A DNA stretch of 64,000 bases. Source: Anthopleura xanthogrammica (Eukaryota > Cnidaria > Anthozoa > Actiniaria > Actiniidae). Location: assembly GCA_964019055.1 (NCBI GenBank), contig OZ025214.1, forward strand, positions 12,908,663 to 12,972,662. Direction: 5' to 3'. The position numbers and the translations under genes were made by a program. The notes under the pieces are model-generated. The model worked only from the letters and a program-made list of their open reading frames with translations, had not been told where the DNA came from and did not search any database. Every line of letters begins with the position of its first letter. The first letter of the stretch is position 1. Of this stretch, positions 46,701-57,128 are shown piece after piece.

Positions 46701-46779
46701 TATTGATTAAATTAGATGTGGTTATGATGGAGGGTGGCAAAGTAACAATCATCATCAGAACGAAAGTCCTGGAGACTTG
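43747..46779 (-). CDS. LRR-containing 7TM receptor, paralog 5 (5' exon not placed)
   Basis: Coding exons in transcript order: 46553-46779, 45998-46069, 45832-45903 and 43747-45145, with consistent phases and GT-AG ends. The first listed exon starts in phase 0 after TTTCTCAG and gives a hydrophobic signal-peptide core, then SNWTTC, CRC and RC. Two one-exon LRRs follow, then the large exon with the third LRR, juxtamembrane Cys region and seven TM helices (ERYLAVVY, NPILFSF). The start codon must be in an upstream exon. A minimal candidate is ATG immediately followed by GTAAGA at 47443-47445, but I do not rely on it. The C-terminal tail differs from paralogs 3 and 4, while the body nearly matches paralog 4. 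It is inverted relative to the other four receptors. Confidence 0.85.
45285..45530 (+). mobile_element. tRNA-derived SINE, in receptor 5 intron (antisense)
   Basis: The B-box-like GGGTTCGATCCCCGG is followed by TTTTTCTCCGGGTTCTCCGC, the same body block as the SINEs at 3238 and 4588, but the tRNA-like head differs (GCGTAGGGTCTCGCC). It is a related SINE subfamily. Confidence 0.65.
45583..45780 (+). mobile_element. tRNA-derived SINE, second copy in receptor 5 intron (antisense)
   Basis: Head GGCGTAGCGGTAGTGCATTC, B-box-like GGGTTCGAATCC, then GTGAGTAGAGTTTG and CTCCCTCCGTAAAA shared with the SINE at 3238. It ends around CAAATTCCAATG. Confidence 0.7.
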
Positions 46780-46859
46780 CTGAGAAAGGTATAAAGTAAA
46801 ATAAAAACAAATTGAAATTAAAAAATATTTTTCCCCACACAGAATGATCATAAATCGCA

Positions 46860-47910
46860 AGGACAGCTGAAAGAAATTAGGAAATTTAAGATGTTAGTCG
46901 TTTTTGAAAATCTTTCACATTTTCCATAACTATCAACTCTAACTAGGTTTGTTTTTCGTTTTTGTATGATGACAACTTCGAGTCATCTAAGTTTCTAGTT
47001 TCCGTCAATCAAAATCTTACTAACGGTAACCGTTGCAACTAGACGGGAGCCAAAACACGAGTAAACGTGTCCCATCTTTTTGAAGTCCTCACACGAAAAG
47101 CAAACGCAAGAAAAAGTGAGCGCGATAGAGAGTTTTCTCCACAATATAACATGTCGTCTTCTTAATGCGCTGTCCCTCTTGTCCTTACTAACGGTCACCG
47201 TTAGTCCTTGGAAGTCCTCGCAGAAACACGAAAAGCATTCTCAGGGAAAAAGTTAGCGCAATAGAGGGTTTCCAACCCAATGTAACATCTGTTCTCCCTA
47301 AGGCGCTGCCCATCTTGTCCTCAATTGTTGAATTAATTTGCGTCCAGAAATACGAGTGCTCAAAAGTGCTCAAAAGTGAAACGATAGTAGAGGGCTTTTC
47401 AATGACATTTAAAATATATTCTCAGCAAAGACCTTGTCTTACCATTGTAGTCGTAAGTACGATCTTAAGACAGCCCATGAGTAGGTTTCCTTGTTGGTTA
47501 TCTCCTGTGCTTTACGTGTTTTCTTCGGGTTCTCCGGTTTTCTCTTCTCTATAAAAGATTATGATTTCTACTTATTCAATCTTCGGGTCTCATACATAAT
47601 ATGGAGCCTGGGTTTGTTATTATTGCCCCATGAGGTGATGCAATAGTGCGAGCAGATTAGATTTTTAACTCTCAAGGATTTCAAAAAAATCACAACCAAA
47701 CTTTCTCTAACCTTTCCTTCTGCTAGAAATTATTGCTAATGACTATTTTGATGGCAGCTGTCCAAGAATTCTTTTTAAAAACACACATGTTTAAGTGTTT
47801 ACCCTAATAAAATCGTTATATTATCATTATTATTATTATCATTATTATTAACATTATCATTATCATTAGAATTATTAGCTTTATTAGCATTATTAGCATT
47901 ATTGTTGTTG
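46860..47910. other. 5' region of receptor 5, with a SINE body fragment and ATT microsatellite
   Basis: 47470-47560 contains GTTGGTTATCTCCTGTGC and TTCGGGTTCTCCGGTTTTC, a headless SINE fragment. 47818-47905 is an ATT/ATC-type microsatellite. The missing first exon and promoter of receptor 5 probably lie here. Two ~200-bp stretches (47000-47170 and 47180-47340) look like diverged direct repeats sharing GTAACCGTT/GTCACCGTTAG and GAAAAGC. Confidence 0.45.
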
Positions 47911-47999
47911 TTGTAATAATAATTATTATTATTATTTACAATTTGCTTAAAGTTTTGCTAACAAAAAATTCTTAGCTTACCGATTCCAATCCATACACC
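47911..47999 (-). mobile_element. Retroelement 3' end, minus strand
   Basis: The minus-strand sequence GGATTGGAATCGGTAAGC, then GCTAAGAATTTT, AGCAAATTG and an AAT-rich tail matches the 3' end of the plus-strand element at 11288-11375. Only the 3' terminus is recognisable. Confidence 0.7.
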
Positions 48000-48612
48000 C
48001 TCTGCCATACAAACGTCTGTAAATTTGTCAAGAAATCGTTTTCACTCACGTGCGGACAAGGCGGCCATGTTGGTGTACCAAACAATAGAACAGTTTTCGC
48101 ATAAAAATATAGTTCAATTCCCCTGACATATATATGATGAATCTTCGTAGGGTTACTAAAGTGAAAGTGCTCTTTCAAGTGCTGGTTAAGGTTTTTCTGA
48201 ATTCTGAATTTTTTAAAAACAGAGGAACTGAACTAGTTTCTTTTTTCTTGTTCAATTCGAATTTGCGGCCGCAATTTTTGGCAAAAAAGAGCCTATTACA
48301 CCAATCCTTTCCCAATCACCCAACTGTTCTTTCATCTATCCATCTTTATCCATCTTTCCACACGTCCATCATTCCATATTTTTCACTCAAGCTTTTGTGT
48401 CAGTAGGAAGAATGCTTAATTTTTTTGTTTCCAAGTTTTGAGACATTGAATAACAATATACAATTTATTCAGTGCTTATAACAGCCTTCGTTAAAGTATG
48501 GTTAAAGTTTACAACTGTAAATTTATTTTGAATATCAAAATCACATAAAACATGCTTTAAAATATAAAGTTGTTCTAATCAGAATGAAATCACAATCAAC
48601 AATTTCTATTAA

Positions 48613-48880
48613 CCATATGCCTTTCTTGGTATTTATGTATGAAATGCTTAGCCTCACGTTCATGCAGCTATGACCACATTTAATGTATTCGCATACTTCC
48701 ATGCACGGGATTTTCGATGTGAAGCGTGCTGGTTTTACCAAATAAGGCATTAAAGAGCTTGTTTAGGATCATAAAGCCCGTGAATAGAAGTATGCGAATA
48801 CATTATATGTGGTCAGAGCTGCATGCATGGACGTGAGGCTAAGGACTTCATGGATAAATATCAAGAAAGGCCTATAGTCC
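48613..48880. mobile_element. Foldback element with ~95-bp arms
   Basis: The left arm (48613-48708), which includes CTTAGCCTCACGTTCATGC and TGTATTCGCATACTTC, is inverted at 48777-48880 with moderate divergence. The open frame at 48541-48750 is within it and not a gene. Confidence 0.7.
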
Positions 48881-49346
48881 AAGGTTGACCGAGCTTACAT
48901 TAGAGACCCAGTAGCTCAATGGTTAGGGCATTCGACTGGAATAGCATTTTAACGCTTACTAAAAATAGATATTGCAAAATTGTGGGATCGAAATGCGGAC
49001 AAACATTGTAAAAAAAGGCTTAGTTTACAGGGGAAAAAAGATCAATATCAGTCGAAAAACCATAGTTTTCCATGAATTAGAAACAACAAGACAAGAAAAC
49101 ATTGTTGCAGCATATTAGCATGTGTTTTGGGCTCGGCTTGTCCGCATTTCAATCCCATAATGCATCATCGTGACGTAATCCGTGGAAAGCGCTATACGGA
49201 AGCTCATCGAGTCGATTCCCACTTGGTACTCAGACTTTTTCTGAGTTGTTCATTTAGTATGTGATGTAGGTATTTTTACATATTGATATTATTAGACACG
49301 TACAATGAACTGTTAAAAACAGGGCTAGATAAATTAGACATTTGGT
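48881..49346. other. Intergenic, with a half tRNA-like segment
   Basis: 48902-48940 (GACCCAGTAGCTCAATGG, TTAGGGCATTCGACTGG) resembles the D-arm half of a tRNA, but no T-arm partner is at the right distance. No gene recognised. Confidence 0.4.
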
Positions 49347-49525
49347 TAAAAAAACTTTTAATTTGCTGGTAGTTTTTTACTAGTTAACCCCAAAAAGTAT
49401 CAAAACTAAAAGGTCGAAATCTGAAAAAATTCTTGAGATTACCTTACAGCCCCGTATCGTGCGTTGTAAATGACGATATATATTAGAAAGTGATCAACGG
49501 GATGCATTATGGGTTGAATTCCATC

Positions 49526-50518
49526 TTATGGCATGACGTATGACATAAGCGCCGTACTGCTCTGATAATATGTACAGCTACTGTTAACAGTAACATGCAG
49601 TGGAAACTCGATGTTGGTAGCGTTATTTACTTGGCAGGTGCCAGTGTCAAGCTGGATAAAGTTAACAGACTTGCATTTCTCGCCTGCGTTCAGACAGTAG
49701 CCCATGCAGACAGCAGCCTCGGTGACGTCACTTTCTGTGTAGATCACGTGACCAGTTAAGCACAGCGCATTGGTCGACTGGAACATCTGGTTTGGAAGGA
49801 TTTCTGGAGCAGCTGGAAGTAAAAAGATGGAGTAAACGGGAAGCTGTCAATGCACAGAGGATAGTCTATGATGATATCTGGTATATCGTCAAGCATCAAC
49901 ACAGGGTACCCATAACACTGTATTACTCACCTGTTTCTGTACAGACACGATTACCAAGGCTGATATCTGGTACATGGTACAACACAGGGTACCCATAACA
50001 CTGTATTACTCACCTGTTTCTGTACAGACACGATTACCAAGGCTGATATCTGGTACATCGTCAAGCATGAACACAGGGTACCCATAGCACTGTCTCACAT
50101 AAACAGTAGCCTTGTTAGCACAGCAGTTTGCTCCAGTACGATAACATATTTCCATCTTCTTTATCCCAGTTTCTAACGATGGATATTGGCCGTTGATCCA
50201 TCCTGGAGACTGGGCTCCACAGGAACCTGGGGCTGGACAGGAAGTGACTATTCTTGTCCCAGCTTTGCTCTTCACCCGATACCATCTCCTGAGATTAAAA
50301 GCCTGTCTATCGGGTGGTTGAACGCTGGCCTTGTAATCCACGGATCTGAGTGGATCGTTGAGCAATGTGTATTGGAAACAAGCAGAGTACAGTTCTAAGA
50401 GGAAAAAAGAAACATTTACTAGAACATAAATTGAAGTTTATCTGAAGCCATAGGCGACTGAACAGGCCGATTGACTGAATTCTTCTACCTCCGGCAAAGA
50501 TGTCTTGGGCTGAACCTA

Positions 50519-50611
<93 letters not shown>

Positions 50612-53600
50612 AAATGGCTAGCTTTATCGAACATTTGAGCCCGCAATATACACATAGGATACGCATAAATGTTGATATAAAATATACGAAGAACTCTGGT
50701 CAGGATATAATATCAAACCTACCATTTTTCTCGAGACATTTGTGCTTCACAGCTAGTACTTGTGCTGGTGTTAATGCCTTGTCGTAGAACTGAACACATG
50801 AAATACGACCTTTAAAGGCTCTTGAATCACCTTGCTTTGTTCCACCGACTCTTACCTAATGACAGGATAACATAAGCTTAATTCATAGCATCGACAGGAA
50901 CAAAAGCTGAAATGCAATGAAGGGCCTTGATACCATTCCTATTGACCATTCTCCTTCCACACAAGATATTGCAACAAGTTGAGGTCACCGGGAATCGTGC
51001 TTTTTTTTGGAATTCGTGAAACACTGCTGTATTTCTTTCTCATTTAGTCTCAGGGTTAGCCTCATTTCAGCGTCAAAATTCCACATGTAATTGTTAAATA
51101 AAAGAATGAATAACTTAAACAATACGAACATTAATTTTTGATGCTCCTACCTTGTAATTTGTAGCGATTTCTTGCTTAGCGATAACTCCTTCCTGAACTT
51201 TGACTCCATCGACATACATCCTTTGATAGCCCGTGCTATAGTCATATGTATAACCAACGTATCTCCAGTTGTTGAATGTGACTAAATTGTGAGCTAGATT
51301 AGTATTGGGTGTTAAGCTGGTTCTTCTCAAGAGTCTGACAAAAAAATCCGTTCTTACTTCGGCGATATACATGTGTAACGCATATTGATTCGTCCCTGTA
51401 TCATAGATGATGATTGGACCGGTAGTGCCTTGGTTGTAGATCCAAGCTAAAATGGATATGGAGTACCTGAGTAGAAACAAGATTGTAAACAATCAATTTA
51501 GAGAGTGAGAAAAAGACAAAAACCATGGCAGCCATGTTGGATGATGTATTGGATTTACCTGGTATCAAGTTTAGTTTGTTGTGGGATCTCTATGTAACTG
51601 CCGGCACTTCCTGGAAAATAGTACGAGCCCCCTGGTTTACCATATGGTCCTGGTGCAAAACTGACACCAACAGCAGTACCAGCTGTCAGGTAACTATTAC
51701 TGACGTCTTTGGTTGTGTGCAGTGAGTTCAAAGGGAACAAACCAACTGGTTCAGGTACATCATCTAAATCACAATTATATTCATGTCAGTTGTCAGGTAA
51801 CTATTACTGACGTCTTTGGTTGTGTGCAGTGAGTTCAAAGGGAACAAACCAACTGCTTCAGGTACATCATCTTAAGGTGATTGACTGCTTTTGAACGTTC
51901 AATTTGAGCCCACGATGTGCACGCGCAAAAAAAATCGCTCAAAAACCACATAACAACCTTTTATTGACGACCCATACGTTTTGAACTTCAACAGAGTAAA
52001 ACCCCCAAATTTTGCCAAGACTATATTTTTCTGTGTGAAAATCAATCTTTTGAGAAAGTGTGAAAAAAAAAGTAATTATTAGAACTTATAGAAAAAGCGT
52101 GTTACGTGTTTTTGTTGTCATTATTTGAGTACGATTTTCGGTTCACTGAGCTAACAAAATGCTAAATTTTGAGATTTTTTAAAACTTTCTTCACATATTG
52201 CTAGTTAATTTTCGAAAGTAATGTTTAAAGTAGATGTCCTGAGAAAAATTCTTCCAGAGCTTTTTTTAATTTTTGAGTTATGAATTTTTGTGTACAAAGC
52301 TTAATTTCCGCCATTTTTCTTTCGAAACTTGTCAAAATTCATTATCTCGAAAACGAGCTTGGGACAACTAATTTTTCGTTTCATTTTTAGGATCAGCGTT
52401 AAATTCTCTGTAAAACATCTTTCTAAGAACATTTTGTAACTACTCCTTGCTAAAGTAGTCAGTCACCTTGATGTGACTCAGAATCATACATAAATAAAAA
52501 ATAAGGCAAAGCAAATTTTCATCGCGTGATACTTACCTTCACAAAGAACCAATCTTTGTTTTAGAATCTGTGTCATAAAAAGAGCGAGAGAACTATTATT
52601 TTTTCCAGTATCATATTTTGTTTTCATGAATATTTCTTCCTTCTTTCCTTCGTTCGTTCGTTCGTTCGTTCGTTCGTTCTTCTTTTCCTTTCTTCTTTCT
52701 TTCTTTCCTTCCTTCCTCCGTCATGTTCGCTCAGTCATTCGCTCGCTCGTTTTTTTCGGCCGTCAGTTCTTTCCTTCTTCCCTTCCTTCGCTCCCATGAC
52801 CACTATTTGCTTGCGTCGTTCCCGTTCGTACGTCCGTCCGTTGGTTGGTTCATAAATAACTCTCAAACTTTGTTTTGACAAAGTTTGAAACGAGTCGGAT
52901 TCTTTTAAATATTTTATAAGCTTAATGCTCGAAATTGATAGCAATTTTCTTCTAAAAACCGCTTTGCCGAGTATCACCAGTTTATTTTTGCCTGTGTTTA
53001 GATAAGTTATATCCAAAAACAAACTCAATTAAGTATTTTCTAAAACGGTAAATATTTTTACGGCCGTCGTTAACGAGAAAATTAAATCTGAGTTTTAAAG
53101 GAATATTAGGATAGGATATTGCCTTGTTTAAAGCGATATTATTTCCTCGAGACTGAAATTAAAATAAACTAATTAATTGAAAGGCAGGAAAAAATCTCCG
53201 ACTTATGAGGACACTCGAACCATGAACACTTGATATTTTTATATTTTTTATTTTATGAACTTTCTACTGCTTCAAACCTTCTGAAAATGAAGCACTAAGC
53301 TCAAATAATCTTATTGTTCAAAATAAATCATATTTCCAATCGATTCACACAAGAGATAAATGAGAAAAAAAGTATGAAAAAAAACTCAAGTGTTCACGGT
53401 TCCAATCGATTCACACAAGGGATAAGGGAGAAAAAAGTATGAAAAAAAACTCAAGTGTTCGCGGTTCCTCACTGTAAAACTTTGCGAATCAGTTTCAAAC
53501 GTTTTGATCAGCAGTCGGCCGTCATCGTAAAGTTTTACTATATAGATATCAAGTCTAAGGTAACAACTTTCTTACCTCAAAATGAAAGAACAAAAGCCAA

Positions 53601-53623
53601 AGTCCAAATATTTTGACCAGCAT
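49526..53623 (-). CDS. Secreted LamG-like / D8C / PAN-like modular protein, copy A
   Basis: Seven coding exons in transcript order: 53576-53623, 52537-52567, 51559-51763, 51151-51466, 50723-50855, 50014-50394 and 49526-49812. The frame closes at 466 residues. Residues 1 to ~16 (MLVKIFGLWLLFF) are a signal peptide. Residues ~27-244 form a concanavalin A-like LamG domain (WIYNQG, then NWRYVGYTYDYSTG and MYVDGVKV). Residues ~265-365 match the D8C region of uromodulin/GP2-type proteins ([36 protein letters not shown]). The last exon is a Cys-rich PAN/apple-like module. There is no TM or GPI signal, so it is probably secreted, possibly a carbohydrate-binding, mucosal or matrix protein; that role is inference. 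The exon 3 acceptor and exon 6 donor regions are locally duplicated. Confidence 0.85.
49925..50070 (-). repeat. Duplicated exon 6 donor region in LamG gene A
   Basis: The stretch from GTATTACTCACCTGTTTCTG at 49919 to the GATATCTGGTACAT region recurs at 50003, giving two copies of the exon 6 end with its GTGAGT donor (minus strand) about 84 bp apart. A third partial copy (GATATCTGGTATATCG) lies at 49872. The model uses the donor at 50008-50013. Confidence 0.8.
50520..50608. repeat. (CT)n dinucleotide microsatellite in LamG gene A intron 5
   Basis: About 85 bases of CT/TC repeat. The Ser-Leu and Arg-Glu open frames through it are artefacts. Confidence 0.97.
51690..51873 (-). repeat. Exon 3 start of LamG gene A duplicated, 107-bp period
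   Basis: The used exon 3 start (51694-51763) and its acceptor are followed upstream (51801-51870) by a second copy of the same ~70 coding bases with a different acceptor (CCTTAAG). The unit is the same 107-bp repeat as at 1-321 and 60532-60710. Confidence 0.85.
52630..52720. repeat. TTCG/TTTC microsatellite in LamG gene A intron 1
   Basis: A (TTCG)n run and flanking (CTTT)/(CTTC) imperfect repeats. A longer diverged counterpart lies at 61690-61950 in gene B. Confidence 0.85.
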
Positions 53624-54084
53624 TTTGGTGGTGGCGAATTTTACTTGACAATCAGTTCTTGCCTCAATAAAATATACACGAATGCTTACCGGTATGAATT
53701 AATAATCGCATCGGTATTGGCTAAAATGAAATAATTAGTTTGCGTAACATTTAATTTCAAAGCTTTGAATTTAGACTACGTATCACCTGGTAACCAATGG
53801 CATATTCCTATATCAGCTCAAATTGAATTGAGGACGAAACAATAAATTTTTACTCAACTGAAAGAGTTCTATGTTATTACCCGCAGATTCGGAAACAATG
53901 GGATATCATGTTAGTATTAAAAATTAAAGAATTTTGTTCAAAGACTCTTGGAATCTGTATAATTACGAGTCTAAATATTCAAATATAACCAACTAATCTG
54001 TAATAGTGACTTAGAAATAACGTCAATGAAAAACTGAGGTGTCATGAAACCTGCGAAAATTATTCCAGCCTTTACAACTATTTT

Positions 54085-54235
54085 AAGGAGCAGGCGTAGC
54101 TCAGTTGGTTGGTGCGCGGCCTTCGGAGCTAGAGGTCCACGGTTCGATCCTCAGGATCTCCACGTCTGTTTCGACTTCTCTCTGTTCTGTGTAGCTTTAG
54201 CTTTAAATAAACGTAATAATTAAGGAGCACTGATA
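54085..54235 (+). mobile_element. tRNA-like SINE upstream of LamG gene A
   Basis: GGCGTAGCTCAGTTGGTTGG (A-box-like) and CGGTTCGATCCTC (B-box-like) are at tRNA spacing, and GGAG...CTCC could pair at the ends. The anticodon stem is poor, and an extra tail runs to AAATAAACG. It is absent from the equivalent site in unit B (after 63220), so it inserted after the duplication. Probably a SINE or tRNA pseudogene. Confidence 0.55.
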
Positions 54236-54334
54236 GTTTGTATATATAAAAAACTTTATTTTTGAATGAAAATGTTTTATTAAGATTCTAACTTTTGATA
54301 TTGAAGACTTTTTATAATTTGGTCTTGTATATTA

Positions 54335-54480
54335 ATGATAATGATAATAACATGACTTTTGTCGTACATATTGTTTATTTGTGGCCCTCGTAGCATCGCT
54401 GCGCTCGGGCGCAAAATTGATGCTACTCGGGCCACAAATAATCAATATGCCCTCCAAAAGCCATGTTATTGTCCTATTAT
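54335..54480. repeat. Foldback element, present in unit A only
   Basis: ATAACATGACTTTTG ... TTTATTTGTGGCC at 54347-54386 is inverted as GGCCACAAATAATC ... AAAGCCATGTTAT at 54429-54470. The equivalent place in unit B (just before 63928) lacks it. Confidence 0.65.
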
Positions 54481-54570
54481 TTTGCAGATATATCCTTAAA
54501 CTTTTAACAGCCACAAAGTTCACAAAATAAATACAACGCAACCTGTAGGTCAACAGTTTTACTGGATTCT

Positions 54571-56950
54571 GTTATATTTCTATTTATTTATTTATTTTTG
54601 CCATGCACTCTAAAATTGTTGTAGTTTGCACAATTCTCTTTAATTTTTAGTAGTTTTGCCACTTGGTGTTGAATTGCTTAACTCGTTGTTTTCGTCTCTG
54701 TCAGTGCCCAACTACTGGTAAAGGAGGCCTGTAATTGTGCATACAACCCTCAGTTCAAAGAAAGTACATGTAGTTGAAAATGCTGTAAGACTTAGTAAAT
54801 TCAATATTATTTGGCTTATAAGAAAAATTCCTTTAAGATAAATTCCAATGGAAAAGGCAAAATCATTTTCTCTTGGCAAAATAAATTTGTTATTCTTGAA
54901 TTTGACTATGAAAAGCACTTATTCCTTCTTGTAGTTCTAAAAAGAGACCAAAGGAAGCACTGGAACACTTCAATATTGAAAGGTATGTCAGTTAGTAACT
55001 TAATACATGATTTTCAGAATGTTAAGAATTAGATTTTTCAATATGGAGAAATGGAGGTTGGAACATGTTGTGATGAACTTTCAACCTCTTTTCGAATCAT
55101 GTGGTAGGGGTTGACCATAAGCAATGTCATTAAGGCGAGCTTCTCCAACACTGCTCATCGAATATGTTGAATGTGTAATGAGGAAATGATTCCTCATTAC
55201 AAATTCAAGGTTTGTATCTAGATATTGCCCTGCTACTAGGGCAATATCTAGATAAATACCTAAATTAACATATTCATTGGGCTGTATGAGATATACAGCT
55301 TTATAAATAACAAAGAAACTGTGTTTGGTATACAATAGGGTAGTTTATGACCACCTTTTCTCATTCAATATCCAATATAAGCATTCTTCCATGCCATACA
55401 TCCTCGAGTACACATAAATTAAGGAAGTCGGAAACGGTTTTCTACTTTCACATACACTCAAAATAAATTACTGGGTTCTGACGTGCACTCTGATTGGTCA
55501 AAATGCTATTTTAGATGAGAATATCTAAAATACTCAGATCCATTTCTTCTGCAGACACTCTGAATTTGAACTTTTCTAGGAAAAATAAATTAGTATTTTT
55601 TCTGGTCTGGTATCCTAAACATCGTGCATTTTAATTGGCTGTTTGAGCAGGTGGTGTTTTCTCAGTATCTGCCCGTGGTCCGGTATCCTGAAATCATCTG
55701 AGCGTGTGCATAAGATAAGTCGGTCCGATCATTCTAGGGAAAACTGTGCGCTCAGCCTTGACAACAGACCTCGGCCTAACAGCCTCATTCCGTATAATAG
55801 CGAGATATGGTATTCAGTTTTTATAGCTTTGAATTTTAATCCAACTTTCAACGCCATAACTCGCTCAAATTCGAATACAAACACTTTAAACCTTCCCCAT
55901 CAAATATATAAAAGAGTTAAATGTGATTTTCTTGCTTTTTTAGTAATTTCTCTGTACACTTCGCATGTTATCAGCTCTCAAGCATACCCCCCCCCCCCCC
56001 CATAACTTGGGTTACCTGTGGTTTGAAGGCCTGGCCGGGAAAGTCTGGACCAGCAGCAGGCGTCACGCATTTTTTAGGCGTTCGTTGGAGTCAGTCTTTA
56101 AAGTTTAAAGAATAACTGGTAGTTCTTGGCTATCTCCAATCGAATCACACAGATTTATTGCTAAACTATCCCTCTGTGCTCATGTGAAGCAAAATCCTCA
56201 TCAGATTTGTATTTACCGAGAAAAACGGTTCAAAGTGGACTGCACTGCACTAGGCAGCTTCCTACCTTCTCACTATTACTTAGTGGTGGACTTTTTTTTA
56301 GGAAATACCGCTCAAAACCCGCTGAAACTGCATACAAGAGTCAAAAATAAACATAATGACACAACAGGTAAGTCGACAAACTTTTATTTACGTTTTTTCA
56401 AATAAAATACGGCATATTCTAAATCCCCATACATTCTCTTATATATGTAGTTAGCTTGGGTTGCCTGTGTAAAAACTAGAGGCACAAAATGGCCTCCAAA
56501 CGAAGAATGAGTAGGACTGGGCACTAATGTAACACAGGGATCCCACTGAAAGAGAAATAAAATCATGCAATAATTCGCATAGTTTATGTCTATTACGAGG
56601 ACGACAATTATTGTGTAATGGCTATCACGTCTGACTCTAGATCAGAAGATTATAGGTTCGATTCCCATTAAGATCATATTTTTTCTCTGAAACATAATGA
56701 AATGTTTCCAGTAACACTCAAAACACAACTTTTGAAAATTTATTCGAGATTTTTTTGACAAATCCAAGATAAACATCGTGTGTTGATGGAAACAATAGTC
56801 GGCTTTTGTTTGCTTAAACAAAGTAAAATACAATGTGATATTTATTTGTACATAATGAACAATAAATCAATATCTCGAAGATTAATGTGTACAATCAAAT
56901 TAGAAATACCACCTGCAGAATAGTATTTTTCCCAGGCTAGTAAAAAGCTT
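54571..56950. other. Intergenic between LamG genes A and B
   Basis: No gene recognised. It holds a perfect 17-base hairpin (55215-55231 with 55238-55254, arm TATCTAGATATTGCCCT) and a C homopolymer near 55987-56000. A tRNA-like segment at 56612-56675 has a B-box-like AGGTTCGATTCCC and an anticodon loop CTCTAGA, but no acceptor stem, so it is treated as a pseudo-tRNA. Short open frames have no family signature. Confidence 0.45.
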
Positions 56951-57128
56951 AAAAAAACTTTTAATTTGCTGGTAGTTTTTTACTAGTTAACCCCAAAAAG
57001 TATCAAAACTAAAAGGTCGAAATCTGAAAAAATTCTTGAAACTACCTTACAGCCCCGTATCGTGCGTTGTAAATGACGATATATATTAGAAACTGATCAA
57101 CGGGATGCATCGTGGGTTGAATTCCATC

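Larger units (their letters stand above)
49347..54570. repeat. Segmental duplication unit A (pairs with 56951-64000)
   Basis: The whole LamG-D8C-PAN gene with its 3' flank (from about 49347) and 5' flank (to at least 54570) recurs from 56951 to the window end. Noncoding intervals match too: for example 53600-54060 pairs with 62740-63210, and 54483-54570 with 63928-64000. The offset grows from 7.6 kb at the 3' end to 9.1 kb at the first exon because unit B carries extra insertions. Confidence 0.85.

Noticed and set aside
47972..48178. Candidate start exon (Met-Asp-Trp-Asn) for receptor 5 near 47988
   Set aside because: The donor would leave phase 2, not the phase 0 that exon 2 requires, and the sequence is part of a retroelement 3' end also found at 11288.
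54089..54163. Functional tRNA gene
   Set aside because: The ends can pair over about four bases, but the anticodon stem does not pair well, and SINE-like sequence follows.
56606..56680. tRNA with a CTA (amber-suppressor type) anticodon
   Set aside because: The anticodon-arm fold is plausible, but T-arm and acceptor stems do not pair; treated as pseudo-tRNA.
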